Source: Luzula sylvatica (Eukaryota > Streptophyta > Magnoliopsida > Poales > Juncaceae). Taken from it: a DNA stretch of 64,000 nucleotides. The notes beneath the pieces were generated by a model, which was given only the letters and a program-made list of their open reading frames with translations, did not search any database and had not been told where the DNA came from. Position 1 is the first letter of the stretch; every line of letters begins with the position of its first letter. The translations under genes and the position numbers were made by a program. The DNA is taken from the NCBI GenBank assembly GCA_946800325.1, contig OX326958.1:32967314-33031313 (forward strand). Direction: 5' to 3'. Positions 1 through 12,504 of the stretch are shown piece after piece.

Positions 1-60
1 GGCTTCATGAGAAGGCTCAAAGATAGATACAAAATAAGGGGTGGGTAAATTAATGAGTGA
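1..60. repeat. Repeat fragment shared with 48305-48362
   Basis: The first 60 bases contain the same string of words (ttcatgag, aggctcaaagat, gtgggtaaatt) as the stretch near 48310-48362, in the same orientation. At 48 kb this lies at the far end of a Helitron-like element whose 3' end is at 45446, so the window probably opens inside or at the edge of a second copy. The element continues off the left edge, so its type cannot be confirmed here. Confidence 0.55.
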
Positions 61-1760
61 GAATTGTAACATACAATTTTATTTGGACAAAACCGAATGC
101 ATTGATTGCCCAAATAAATCAAGAGAGTCAAATACTCTTAATTTCATTTAACCTCTAATAAATCTTCTTTTTATATTCTACAACAGTTAGAATATTTTGT
201 GATTTTATTTTTCTATAATCTAATGCATATCATATGCACAGAGATCAAATATCCAATAATTAATATTGGAGTAAATATATTAAGTTTTAAAATTTAAGTA
301 TTATTTATAACAAAATAATACAACATTCGCCCTCAATTTTAAAACTTTAAATATATAGATTGTCAATTAGTTTCTCCAAAACTCGGTATCTGCTATGCAT
401 CGTTATGGATGGACGTAGCCTTGAACCCACACTAGTGTTGATCATATAGGATCGAGACTCCATGGTGAACTATGTCTTGAAATCATGCGTCGTTCAACCA
501 ATCTTCTATAATCACACACATAGTAGGAAAAAATCATTGGTGCTTTTGCGGGTGTACGTCATTTATGGCCATACGCTAACCTTGATTTTCATGAGAATAT
601 ATTATTATTCTGCCTGTATCATTTAGTCGCGGATATACTCCTTAAATTATTTAATATAATATATACATTTTTATGTATATTTTCTTTTGGAATTATTAAG
701 AATGATAATATTCAACTTAACCATCACCTTGAAGCACTTCACCATGGGGATGAGCACAGACATTCGAGTCTAAAACAGTGCTTCGAAAATGTCACATCAG
801 TCGCTTCGTTCACCCCTTGAACCATTTGTCCGGACCAGCCAGCCACAATGGTAGGGACCCCACTTCTGGTGACGATTATATGAGCATAAATCTCACCCCC
901 CTCGATGAACTAGATCTTGTAGTATCTATTATCGAAATATATATTTTTTTTCGATTTACAAAATTAGTGATATCACAATTTATTTATTATTGTACAATTT
1001 TGTATTTAACAAGTATGTGCCTATTTATTTAAAGATTCATAATTTATTGATTGATCAGATCAATAATTATATTTGAATCAAATTAATGCATATGCTAATT
1101 ATTTAATTAGGCACTCTAGGAATTTCTCAAAATAAATTCCCAAGCCAATTTAGACAAAATATTTATTAATTTATTTTAGTTTAAATTAATGTATATTTAA
1201 ATAAATATCCACTTGACCAATATTTTAGAAATTAGTATTCTCTATGAATACATTTAACATCATTAAAGATGTTCAAAATCAGAATACTTATATGTACTCA
1301 TATATGATTACAATTACAATATTTCCAAAATCCAATTTTAATACTGAAGAGATAATTTCATCAAACTTCACGTATTAATTTTATAAAAGAATACAACACA
1401 ACTTTCTATTAAAAGAAAAATATATACTTTGAAGTATTATTTGAAATAATTTAAGAAAATTAATTTGAGTTAAAATTGGTGCATGAATAAGTTTTAACAT
1501 ATCACATGTAGTTGGTAATACTGTTTCTTCGTATCAATAAAATAAAATACTAGTGACATTGTTTTATTTGCTTGTATATGCTTGTCGGCATAATAAGTTT
1601 GACAGTTATTCAGTGAAATTGAAACTATTTTTACGTACAATTTATTTTGTTGCAAACAAAATGCGTTTGACCCATGAACCAAATGTGGGAGAAAGTTAAT
1701 CTTCATGATATTCCAACAATATAAATATTGATGAGATTAAATTGAAAATGAATTTATTAT
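61..1760. other. Gene-free AT-rich stretch with decayed repeat
   Basis: No convincing exon was seen on either strand. The part from about 370 to 910 is less AT-rich than its surroundings and reads like an old transposon or LTR remnant, but I found neither termini nor a second copy in the window. The open frames here are short and begin or end at random stops. Confidence 0.5.
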
Positions 1761-1767
1761 TTGGCAG

Positions 1768-2047
1768 GTATAATTTTAATCATTTCTTCCAAAGATTAAA
1801 ATCGAAATTAAAGGAATGTTGGCGGTTATAATTTTAATCATTTCTTCCAAAGATTAAAACTGAAATCAAAAGAATGTTGGTAGTTATAATTTTAATCATT
1901 TTTCCAAAAATTAAAACATAAATCAAAGGAATGTTGGTAGTTATAATTTTAGTCATTTCTTTCAAATATTAAAACCGAAATTAAAAGAAAGTTGGCAGTT
2001 ATAATTTTAATCATTTCTTCCGAAAATTAAAACCGAAATCAAAGGAA
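1768..2047. repeat. Minisatellite, about five units of 56-59 bp
   Basis: Five diverged head-to-tail units each begin with a version of tataattttaatcatttctt, at about 1770, 1828, 1884, 1940 and 1999. Unit lengths vary slightly through small indels, and units differ by several substitutions each, so the array is not recent. No coding potential. Confidence 0.85.
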
Positions 2048-2361
2048 TAAAATTCCATCATATTAAAAGCTATCACAATTATTGGTTTTAATAATATCAC
2101 AATTTTAGACTAAGGGCATTTTTGGAAAAAAAAATAAAAAAAAATAATATCATAATTTTGACCAACAAAAGATTGTTTGCCAAATCATATAATTTGAAGT
2201 TATTGCTATTGCTAATGGCTGTTATGCATGGCATGATTATAATAAAAAAGAAGAGCATAATTTTTCCAATTTGTTAAATATCATTTTGTTTCTTAAAATA
2301 AGCAATAGAACTTTAAAAAAAAATGTGAAGTTTGATGAAGGCAAGGAGCATTTTTATATGT

Positions 2362-4368
2362 GGGGAAATTTCTTGTCTGTCCCTCCAAAAACACAAAATA
2401 TCATATTTGTCTCTCTAAAACCGTTAATATCAAATTTGTCCATCCAAAACAAAAAAAACTAACAGATTTATCCATTCAAACTCAAAATTTATCAAATAAA
2501 TCCATCTAAAACTTATATAATATCAAATTTGTCCAAATGGTTAACTTTTCATCCAACCGATCATAATTTAGTATTTGTTAACTCTACTTAATCATAAATT
2601 ATAAATTTAAATGACTAAAATACCCTTCATTTTCTAAAAATCATGCAGTCCATAAAACCCACTTCTATTTTCTTTTGTTTTTTCAGTGCCTTTTCATCTT
2701 CTACTCTTCACACTCCAAGAGCTCATCCTTCATTTTCATTTCATCTAGTTTTTCCTATTCATATTATGGTCCTGAGAAAAAAATATTGCATGAGTTAGAG
2801 AAGTCACGAGGAGCTCGTCGATTCGGTTTTCATCTTTTATCCTTGATCTTTGGATTGGTTGGTAGGAAACATTGTAATCTCTATTAAATAAATAAATGGG
2901 GCAAATTTCATTTCATTCTTTTTTAAGAGAAAGGCATTTCATTATGGTACCAAAAATTTGGTTTGTTATGTTTATTTCGAGGAAGTCATTTGAAAAACTG
3001 GTACCAGCTAGCAAATTTAGACTATGTTTCAAGAAATGATGAAAATTAGGTCAAACTTGTGAAAGTATGTATAAACTCAATTTTGATACAATTAAACGCA
3101 TAGCTCCAGAACTCCAAGCCCATTGAAGGAACAAGCTCCATAGCTCCAAAATTCATCTATTAAGCAAAATAATTAGAAAACGCAAAATTTCATTGATTAA
3201 TTATCAAATCTCGAAAAAAATGTCAGAGAAAGTGAGGAAAAGAGAGACCTAAAATCTGATCTTCTTTCTTCTCCTTCTTTTGACATCCTTGTTTATGTAA
3301 TAAAATCACCGATCCCATCATAATCGATCCTATTTGCGCATTCGATGCCCATCTTTTGTTAATCAAAAATTAAAAACAAAAAGAACCCAATTCAGATATT
3401 GTTCGGACAAATAGATAAATTCAAGAAATACACAAATCAATCAAATAAGGAGAGGAATAAGACCTTACGAGCAATATTGAGCTGGTAGGAGAGGACGACC
3501 ATCAGTATTGAGATAGTGCTTCATATTCTCCCACAAAGCTGCCGACTTCAAAGTGCTCTTCATTTTCTCGATTGAATTCATTACTTGCTTCCTTGATTAA
3601 TGATGATGAAGAAGAAGATAGCACGTCTTGAATGTATTCAATACAGTGGTGATCTATTTCGCGGTAAGGGCGATATAAATTTATAATCGATCTTAATTAT
3701 ATCTAAACCTTAATTAATCCTGACTAAGTATGATTGAAAATCAATCCGAATTAAGTCTAATAGAACATAATCCAATTCCATATTGACCATATTTCAATTA
3801 AGCCTATTACAGTCTAATTAAACTAAATTCCGTCGAATGATTTAAAGCATATCAGAGAGAGAATTGAAACGAATTAGAGAGAGAATACTTGTTGTAATCG
3901 CATTGGAAAGCTTCCCAAAGAGACTAGTTCGATTTGTCCGTGCTCATACGGGAAGAAGAGGAGCCATGGAAGAATCGTTAGAGGAGAGGGGCCAAGGAAG
4001 CTTCGCGAAGAAGAGGAGCCAGTAAAGTTTGCTAGAAGAAGATGAGCGATGGAAGAATTGGTAGAAGAAGAGGGGCCAAGGAAGCTTCGCCATGGTCCAT
4101 GGAAGTTCGCTAGAAGAAGAGGCGCTGCCATGGAGAAGGAGAAGAGGCGTAAGTTCAGGGTGAATTGCTAGGAGAAGAAAGGCCTGGGTGAAGCTCACAA
4201 AGGGTAAATTGGTAATTGTATTATTTTTCTGTTAAGTTTAACAGATTTATTAGTTTTGACTTAATTTGATATAAATTAAGTTTTAGAGGGTTAAATTTGA
4301 TATTAGTAATTTTGAAGGAACAAATATGATATTTTTGGTTTTTGGAGGGACATACCAGAAATTTCCCC
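2362..4368. mobile_element. Mutator-like element (possible Pack-MULE), 2.0 kb
   Basis: The element starts GGGGAAATTTC and ends GAAATTTCCCC. The first roughly 115 bp and the last roughly 115 bp are imperfect inverted copies of each other, both containing the word tgtccctccaaaaac. It is flanked by a perfect 9-bp direct repeat, tttatatgt (2353-2361 and 4369-4377). Long terminal inverted repeats with a 9-bp target duplication are the hallmark of Mutator-like elements. No transposase is visible. Inside are gene-like pieces of unknown origin: a plus-strand stretch near 2645-2885, and a minus-strand open exon at 3469-3581 that begins with ATG and ends at a GTAAGG donor. This suggests captured host fragments. 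Confidence 0.85.
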
Positions 4369-5265
4369 TTTATATGTAACCAAGTTTCCAATGTTTACCC
4401 CAAAAATAACCACGCACTGAACTTAATTCCAAAGTAACCAAAGACGGGGTTTCCAATCCCGTCACTTTCAAAATTGGCGGAATTGCCGATCCTGTTAGTT
4501 ACTAATTCTCGTTTTTCTTAATCAGATGACAATTAGTTTAATTAATTATAAAAATTGATTTAAATAATAAAAAATAAAAATAATTTGGCTGATCATGTCA
4601 CTGTCAGTAATTGACTGATTCACAAATCCCGTCATTTAACATGCAAATCGTAATTATTTTAAATTATAACATATATTTTTTTAATTATTATTATTAATTA
4701 TTAATTCCAAACCCTGATTATTTTAAATTATTATTAATTATTATTTTTATTATAAAATATATATTTTTAATTATTATTATTATTTATTATTTCCAAACCC
4801 TAAAATAATTCAAAATTATTTTTCATTATTGTTAATTATTTTTAAAATAATTTTAATTAACATGTAAACCCTAATTATTTTAAATCATTGTTAATTATTA
4901 TTTGGAATTATTATTTCTAATTATTATTATTAATTATTATTTCCAAACCTTAATTATTTTTAAACCCTAAAATAATTCAAAATTATTTTTAATTATTTTT
5001 AAAATAATTTTAATTAACATGCACAAAACTAATTTTTATCATAAATTCATCCAAAATTACACTATAATTCATCTAAAATTAAACTAATTCAATCCTAAAT
5101 TACACTAATTTGAGTTACAAAAACTCATATTTTTCATTAACTACTACAACTATTATATCCTAAATTACACTACTTTAACCCGAAAATATATAATAAAATT
5201 CGAAATTAACATAACTACTACAACTATTATAGTCTAGATTACATTCATTTAACAAAGAAAGAAAG

Positions 5266-6264
5266 TGAAGGAAATACAGTTTCAGGATCAACCGTAAAAG
5301 TGTACACAAGGATAAACGAATGTAGTCGTACATTCGTAGCCATATCTTTCAGTAGGAAAATCCGATTTGAATGGTTCAAATTGGGTAAGATAGATAATTA
5401 GATTATCTATAACCTTCATGTAGAAATATATTTCATATGAACGAAGTATAAGTGTCGTTTCTGTGAAATACCGAAAGGGTGCAACAGTATGACATACAGT
5501 TAGTAAAACAGTCATAACTTTTGCATACGAACTCCAATTGGGCTGGGACAAATTGGGTCGTGTAGATAATGAGATTATCTACAACTTTCGTGTTGGTTGA
5601 TTTTCTGTCAGAGAAATTTATCAATTTCGTCCGGACAGAATACTGACCAGGTTCATGCAGTTTTCTGTGTGAGAGGGTGTATATTGGATATACATGCCTT
5701 TTGGCTAATCCTGATCCTATTGTATATAAATAGGATTTTCTCTCTCATCTCAACCAAGCAATTCATTCAGAATTATCCAGAAAATTGTGAGACAAATTTC
5801 TAGAGAGTGAAAAGGTGTAAAAGAGAGAAACCGTGAAAAGGTGTTTTACGGTTTAGAGAATCAATTCGATTAAGCAAGTTCACCGGTGCATCGTCTAGGC
5901 AGGTGCATCCGTGACCGAAGTCTTGCGATTCAAGGTGGATACACGTAGAGGAGCAACAACTGAGGCTCTCACGATTGTGATCGATTCGGACGAGTAGATT
6001 GAGTCGGAGATGAAATCAAGCGAATCGGCGAAGTCAACGAGCGGTGAAAGACGCGTGGTGTGGGACGCGCGTATTGTCACCAACGTGACAGGAGAAAGAA
6101 GGCAGCGATCAACCCTTCGTGTGCAATCAATTTTGCACCGGTAAAGATCTAACCTTCTATTTGCATCGTACCCTCGAAGTCGTGGCGTGATCTCGGGAAT
6201 CGGGGAACTGGACCGGGCCTACATATCCGCTGCGCGGGCCCGGGGCCGGGGATATTCCCCTACA
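5266..6264 (+). mobile_element. Solo LTR, 999 bp, with target duplication
   Basis: The segment begins TGAAGGAAATA and ends TATTCCCCTACA, giving TG...CA ends with an imperfect inverted terminus. It is flanked by gaaag on both sides (5261-5265 and 6265-6269). The flanking match is in fact 9 bp, because the target is a short GAAA repeat. An internal TATATAAATAGG at 5724-5735 looks like the LTR promoter, which sets the plus orientation. No internal retrotransposon sequence is attached, as expected after LTR-LTR recombination. The 3' third resembles the LTR fragment at 40381-40802. Copia versus Gypsy cannot be decided. Confidence 0.85.
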
Positions 6265-6666
6265 GAAAGAAAGTATACCTTGATTTCAAATGAAGAAAAA
6301 AACTAGGATTTTGCAAGCACAAGAATGAAAAAAAAAGATAGGGTTTAGAAGAAAAAAAACGCCAACCAAATTCTCTCATTACAACACAATAAACGCAAAA
6401 CACACTTTAAACAAGAAGGAAATAACAAAAAATATCAATTTTGGGATGTAAAAAGAGAAGTAAACTCCTAACCTCGGCCGGAGAAAAAGAAGGAAAAAAA
6501 CAACAAAGGAAAGAAGAGAATGGAGGAGAGAAAAGGAAATGAGGATATACAGGAGCGGGGAAATAGAGGGGATTCCCACTCCCGTCGAATCTTACGCATT
6601 TGCAGAGGAAACGTCCCATCCGTGCAGATTGACGGAATTTGAAATTCCGCCAGACGGGATTGCAAA

Positions 6667-6668
<2 letters not shown>

Positions 6669-6732
<64 letters not shown>
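6669..6732. repeat. (CT)n microsatellite, about 32 units
   Basis: An uninterrupted TC dinucleotide run of roughly 64 bp follows a stretch with CT-rich flanks. It creates long Arg-Glu and Ser-Leu open frames on the two strands, which are artefacts. Confidence 0.95.
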
Positions 6733-6736
<4 letters not shown>

Positions 6737-6905
6737 ACTCTCTTAATCAAGGTTAGAATCTGATTGGTCTTTAATTATGATTATTGATAAGTAATTGGCG
6801 AGATCTGTAACTCTGCCACTATTGAAAGTGACGAGATTCGTAAATCCGTCCTTGGTTAGTTTTGAAATTAACAACCGATGTGTTAGCAAAAAAATAAGGT
6901 AATTT

Positions 6906-7465
6906 TGTTCGTTTGGAAAGTAATAAATTTGATAAATTTGTTTATACTTCACAAAATTGGAGTAGTCTAGTGATAAATTTGATGTTTGGGAGAAAGGTCT
7001 TGAGTTCAAGACTTTCAAACCACATAATTTGATTTTTTTATTTTTATTTCGGCCTCCTTTATATATTAATCCTGGATCTGCCCCTGTTGGTCAGGCTGAT
7101 ATTTACTTAAATATAAAATTAATTTAAGAAGAATAATATTTGCCTAAAATATTTTCCCTTCTAATTTAACTATCATTCTTAATTAGAGTGAAAAGGCAAA
7201 AAAAAAAAAAAACTTTTTTAGTTTTAGTATGACTTCAAAGAACACTATACTTTGTCGTGCACTCACTTAATTTATTTGGATAGTGACATTAACAAAATAA
7301 ATATAATTAACTCAGTTAATTTAATTGTCCCAGAAATTAACATTAAACAAATTAGAATTCATCGAAAATAAAATTGTAATTTTTAATTCATTTATTTTTG
7401 TTCCATGCGAGACGCAACATAAATAACTGCATACATTAGTGCCACAGCAGAACAAAAAAAAAAAC
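6906..7465. other. Gene-free stretch upstream of the hydrolase gene
   Basis: AT-rich sequence with no exon-like reading frame. The segment 6960-7090 contains the phrase aagtaataaatttgataaattt and another repeat-like passage but no element boundaries that I can define. It probably includes the distal promoter of the gene starting at 7536. Confidence 0.5.
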
Positions 7466-7477
7466 TATATAAATAAA
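7466..7477 (+). promoter_or_regulatory. TATA box of hydrolase gene 1
   Basis: TATATAAATAAA lies 70 bp upstream of the ATG at 7536, after an A-run. The position fits transcription starting near 7500 with a short CT-rich leader. Inferred from motif and spacing only. Confidence 0.6.
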
Positions 7478-7535
7478 TGACCAGCTTCTTCTCAGCCTCA
7501 CTCCACGAAGCTACTCTATTCTCTCTCAAACAAAA

Positions 7536-10158
7536 ATGACCTTCACAGCTATTACCTTCTCCGCCGCCCGGATCTTCCGCCGTCTGAGCATCGTCTACGT
7601 GCAAGACCTCCTCTTAACCCTCTTATTCCTCTACCATCACCTCATTCCCCGTATAATCCTCCTCGCCAGCTCCTCGGGTGCTGATGATCACACTTCCATG
7701 CACATCTGGACACCTTTCCGAAACCGGCGCTCGAAGCCATCTCTTGTCTTAATCCATGGCTTTGGAGGCGACGCCAAGTGGCAATGGAACCCCCAGATTA
7801 GGCATCTATCCCGCTCGTTCAATCTCTACATCCCCGATCTCGTCTTCTTTGGTAAATCAAGATCGAGTTCACCTGATCGCTCGGTCCAATTCCAAGCACA
7901 ATGCATCGCACAAGCAATGGCACAACTAAAAATCGAGAAGTACAGTGTAGTAGGGATCAGTTACGGCGGATTCGTAGCGTATAGGATGGGATCCGATGTG
8001 GCGAGAGATCAGGTGGAGAAGATGGTGGTGCTGACATCTGGAGTTTGTGCGAGCGATGAAGCTAGAAAGGAATTAGCGGGGAAGGAAGGCAGAGATGTGA
8101 GTGAGATACTATGCCCTCAGGAACCAGCGGATTTGAGGATCCTCGTCCTCCGCTCCATGTACCGGCCGCCGCTTTGGATGCCGGACTTCTACCTCCGTGA
8201 TTTCATCCAGGTTAGTCTTACTGACGCACACACCCACACACCCCCACACAACTGTTATCTCAGTTTCTTGATATCTCTTCATGCCTCCATTTCAATCAAA
8301 TGGAGATCTCTGGTGTATACAATTTTTTCGCAATTACTTATCAACAATACATATTTAATACAAAAATGATAGTAAATACTAAATATGCTAAAAAATTGTT
8401 CAGATAAAATTGAATGGGAAAATATACTTGCCCCCCAAACTCCAAAAAATAGTTTTGATGAGATGACAAAAGTTAATTAAGTGGGTTGATTAGTACTATT
8501 AATTAACTCACATGCCGAACTCCAAAAATAATTCAGGGAATAATATATAACCCCTGAATTGAATTAATTTGACATCACAATAAAATAAGATAATATTAGG
8601 AAATGGAGATGTCCATTTAGGGAACGGAGAAGATAATTGTCCGTTTGAGTGTTTGTTTCCCGGTACTGTGGGACTAACAACACCGATGCGAATATCTCTG
8701 ACAATGGTGTTTGCTTTGGCTGTTAGCCTGTTATGAATATGAGCACTATTGCATGCACTCGGTGCATACTTGGTTATATACACCGATACATCAGTTCTGC
8801 AATTGGACAAATTATAGGGCAATTAAAATATTGAGATATTAACAAGTTGCATTGTTTTGCAATTAATTTCGGAAAAGGACGAAGGATTAACCAAAAACAA
8901 TTAATTAACAATTAAAATATGAAACCACCTCATTTTTTGAGAGCTAAGTGTATATCAACATCAAGATAAAAATTCTCGACACATCTTATCTTATTATATA
9001 ATACGACTTATTAAAAAATATTTCATGACTAATACAAGAGTGGTATAGTTAGCCTATTATTGATGGGCCAACTTAGAAATGGGAGGCCATGTTAGCTTAT
9101 CATACTTCTCCACTACATCCACAAATCCTTGTATTCCTGTCCTATAGAGTAGTGATGTACATTCTCTATTACTCTCCCTCCACATCCTTGATGACTATGA
9201 TATGATTTAACACTTTCAAAATTAACACGCAAAACATGATTTAACATCTTAATATGATTTAATTATCTTAATTTATGATTGAACATACAATTAAGATGTT
9301 AAATCATGAATTAAAATATTAATTTTTAAGGTGTTAAATCATATCCAACTCATCAAGGATGTGGGGAGAGAGATGGGGTATGTCCAACATTTTCCTTCTA
9401 TATAATAGTTTATTTTCCTCTTGTAGTTGGTAGATATATTAAATTCAAAGCCATTCTTGTCTTTTCCTATAAATCCCTTCTCTCATACGTACAATCCTTC
9501 CTTGTTCCTTTCATTTTTAACATTAGTGCGATCTCCACTAATTAAGTTTCATTAATGATATGTACTATTTCACCATACCCCTCCAAACATGAAATATCGT
9601 TGATACCCTTTTTAAATTATGAAAATATTCTTCTATCTTCAAGGACACATCGACATGGAATTTCATAATTGGTGTATATATATCACAGGCAAAATATATG
9701 GATCAGAGAAATGAAAGAGTGGAGCTCCTCAAAGAATTGATTAACAATGGAGCTGGTATTTATCCCCTCCCTGTCCTTCCTCAGGTCCAAAATTAATCAA
9801 AATTAATTAATTAACCCTCAATTAAATAAAATGATAAATTCCTTTTAACCAATTTGATTTGTTTATTTATGAATTACACAGGAGACTTTGATCCTGTGGG
9901 GCAATCAGGATAAAGTATTCCCTGTAGATCTTGCTCATGAACTCCAAAGGTTCAATATCTTCTTTTTATGAATTAAAATAAGTAAAAAATATTTTGAGTC
10001 TTTATAGTTTATATTTCGAAATTTTAAACAGACATTTAGGAGACAAATCAAAACTGGAGATAATAAAGGATGCTGGTCATGCACTTCAAATAGAAAAACC
10101 AAGAGAAGTTTGCAAGTACATTCAACAGTTCATTTTGCCTCACAAAAAATCTGCTTGA
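7536..10158 (+). CDS. Alpha/beta-hydrolase (ABHD6/monoacylglycerol-lipase-like), tandem copy 1
   Basis: Four exons fit: 7536-8210, 9689-9784, 9882-9949 and 10032-10158, giving 321 residues with all junctions in frame and GT-AG. Seen: an N-terminal hydrophobic stretch, the oxyanion motif LVLIHGFGG, the nucleophile elbow GISYGG (G-x-S-x-G), an acidic residue in GNQDKVFP and a late histidine in DAGHALQIEKP, so the Ser-Asp-His triad is complete. The family hydrolyses esters or lipids; the plant members closest to this architecture are annotated as monoacylglycerol-lipase-like, but the substrate is unknown. The first exon fuses the region that is two exons in the neighbouring copy at 10748. The 1.48-kb first intron carries a foldback element. 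The downstream paralogue is 589 bp away in the same orientation. Confidence 0.88.
9155..9392. mobile_element. Foldback MITE inside hydrolase gene 1 intron
   Basis: The left arm contains ccacatccttgatga and gatatgatttaacac. The right arm contains the inverted versions gtgttaaatcatatcc and catcaaggatgtgg. The arms pair over about 90-110 bp around an AT-rich centre near 9280. Exact ends and the target duplication are not resolved. It lies wholly within the intron 8211-9688. Confidence 0.75.
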
Positions 10159-10747
10159 TTTTGTGTATTAATCTCCCACTATATTGTACATATATAATAT
10201 TACATCCCTAAGTGTCTCTAGTAGACCTGCACTAAGTAAATAATTACCTAAATAATAATAATAATAATCATGGGTTTCCTGAGAAATATTATCAAATCTT
10301 TACTTGGACTCCAAAATTCAAGCAAACTTCAGTATCAATTCAATTTTCTTTCAGTAAAGTGTTTTCCACTTTACTTAATGCCTGTAAAGTATCAATGATT
10401 CATTACAGACGAATCGAGATTTATCGCGACAATTTTTCTGAACCTATATGCGTAACAAATCACTGTGCCGAGATATATTCGCAAAAATTGCATGAAATAA
10501 TTAAACTAAAACTAAAATTCAGTACTTTACAAATGGAAAATATTTTTCCAATATTCAGCTTAACAAACAAACCAATTTTGTTTAATTAATAATTTAATCC
10601 CTTTTTTTACAACGATAGATAACCTACCTCAACCATTAACATACCTAACACTCAAACCCCAAACACACACTATACTTAATTTCCCCATTTTTGTGTTAAA
10701 ACTTGCAATTTGCAATAATTTTGCATTGAATTCTCTCAAATATCAAA
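10159..10747. other. Spacer between the two hydrolase genes
   Basis: AT-rich intergenic DNA of 589 bp with no exon-like frame. It should contain the 3' end of copy 1 and the promoter of copy 2. A short ataataataataatc run is at about 10250. No clear TATA box was chosen for copy 2. Confidence 0.55.
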
Positions 10748-12280
10748 ATGGGGTTCGGTCTAGTCTCTCTAATGAACTCCATGCTTCGCTGGTCCTTCAC
10801 TGCTGCGGGACTTAGATCGCACACCGTCTCAGTCGATTCCGAAACCACGGTCCACTGCTGGATTCCTTCCTCCTTGCCAATCTCGAACGAATCAAACAAG
10901 ATTTCAAGCCAAAATCAAAACTCAAAACCTATACTTTTACTGATACATGGATTCGGCCCACATGCCATCTGGCACTGGAGTTCTCAAGTCGGACCGCTCA
11001 GTCGACATTTTGATCTGGTCGTCCCAGATCTTGTTTTCCTTGGTGGCTCCTCCACTTCCTCGTCTCTCCGCTCCGAAGTTTTTCAGGTATTCATCTTAAA
11101 ATTTAAAAATTAGACCGGTTTTGCAATAATTAAAAACATATTTGTCCTTTAAAAAGTAAAATTATCATTTTTACCCTTTTAAAATTGATCGAAATTGCTA
11201 ATTTGATGTTAAATAAAAATTTGTCAAGTTTATGATAAGATTTTGCGAGGGTAAATATGATATTTTTATTTTCGGAAGGTAAATGTGATATTTTGGTTTG
11301 TAGAAGGGTAAATATGATAAATTCCCATTATATCCAAAACTAGGAAAAATTATTTGAAAGCTAAAAATGGAAATGATATTGAACTAATTTGGAATTGCGA
11401 ATGGCCTAACTCATCAGGCCGAAGCATTGGTTCATCTGCTCGACGCGCTAGGCCTGGCTGACCGCCAGGTGTCAGTGGCAGGAACAAGCTACGGTGGATT
11501 CGTAGCATACCACATGGCACAAATGCTTGGGCCGGAACGGGTGAAACGGGTGGTGTTCGCCAGCTCGGACTTGCTCAAATCAGAGGAGGATGACAAGGCG
11601 CTGATGTCACGTTGCGGGGTCGACAATCTGGCTGATCTGATGCTTCCTCAAGACATTAAACATGTTAAGATTCTTCTCGGGCTCACCGCATATCGGCCTC
11701 CTAAGTTCACGCCTAATTTCCTTCTTCGCGATATCTTGAATGTAGAGTGCAAGTAACACTTTTTTTTTTGAACAATTTGGTTGATTTATCGAGGTTCGAT
11801 TTTTTTTTCTAGAGTCATGTATTCGAAAATAGAGAGAAAAAGCTGGAGCTATTTCATGGATTGGTTATAGGGACAAAGGATTTTCAACTTGTTCCTCTCG
11901 TACAGGTAAATTATAATTTTTGTAATTTCAAATTAATATATATGACAAAAAATTTTGAAAAATTCAGGACACTTTAGTGATATGGGGAGAGGGTGATCAA
12001 ATTTTCCCTTCTGAGAAGGCATACAAGGTGAAAGAGTAAGTGCTCCAATTTCACCCCAAAATATTTACTATATACAGGAAATATAAATTTTATAATTTAA
12101 ATTTATCAGAGAAATGTGGTAATTAATAATTACGGCTTTATATGAAACAGAAAGCTCGGCGACAAAACGAGGTTGGAGATATTGCCAAAAACCGGTCACA
12201 TACCGCACCAAGAGGATTCGAAACGATTTAATCAAATCCTTGTTGACTTCTTGCTAGATTCTCAGGAGTCTAAGCTTTGA
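10748..12280 (+). CDS. Alpha/beta-hydrolase (ABHD6/monoacylglycerol-lipase-like), tandem copy 2
   Basis: Five exons fit: 10748-11086, 11418-11741, 11813-11905, 11968-12035 and 12151-12280, for 317 residues. Seen: LLLIHGFGPHAIWHW (oxyanion HG), AGTSYGGFVAYHM with the nucleophile serine, the acidic loop WGEGDQIFPSEKAY, and the histidine in LPKTGHIPHQED. It aligns along its length with the 7536 gene, including an identical 68-nt penultimate exon, so the two arose by tandem duplication. It has one extra intron (11087-11417), placed just after the strand following the first lipase motif. That intron contains the words atttgtcc and gggtaaatatgat, typical of MITE sequence seen elsewhere in the window. 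Substrate unknown. Confidence 0.88.
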
Positions 12281-12504
12281 TAATCAGTCTTTTTTTCGGG
12301 TTAATTGTTCGGGGGATTTGTAGTAGTGTACACAGCGAGTTATGATTCTCGAGGCAGAAAATACATTTAAGAGTTTTTTTTTCAAATACTGAAATAATTC
12401 AGATGTTTTCCTTTCTCGAACAATCAATCCCTCACACCACTTCACCCTATTGTCCTTTTTACCGTTTAATTTCTATAAATGCTATTTTTGTGGTATATCA
12501 CAAA

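Larger units (their letters stand above)
4395..6905. mobile_element. Decayed inverted-repeat element enclosing a solo LTR
   Basis: The stretch at about 4420-4510 (aaccaaagacggggtttccaa, cgtcactttcaa, ggcggaattgc) is matched in inverted orientation by about 6770-6880 (ttgaaagtgacgagattcg, gtccttggtta). The arms match over roughly 90 bp with many mismatches. Both the outer ends and any target duplication are unclear. The interior is very AT-rich from 4640 to 5240 and holds the 999-bp solo LTR at 5266-6264. A Mutator-like origin is a guess from arm style and location. Confidence 0.5.

Noticed and set aside
3874..4198. Two overlapping minus-strand frames rich in Leu, Phe and Ser
   Set aside because: They come from a purine-rich repeat (gaagaagagg) near the right arm of the Mutator-like element. 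No family resemblance.
6468..6734. Arg-Glu-rich and Ser-Leu-rich open frames over the CT runs (also 31200-31589, 56985-57356)
   Set aside because: They are translations of (CT)n microsatellites, and their flanks lack domains or splice support.
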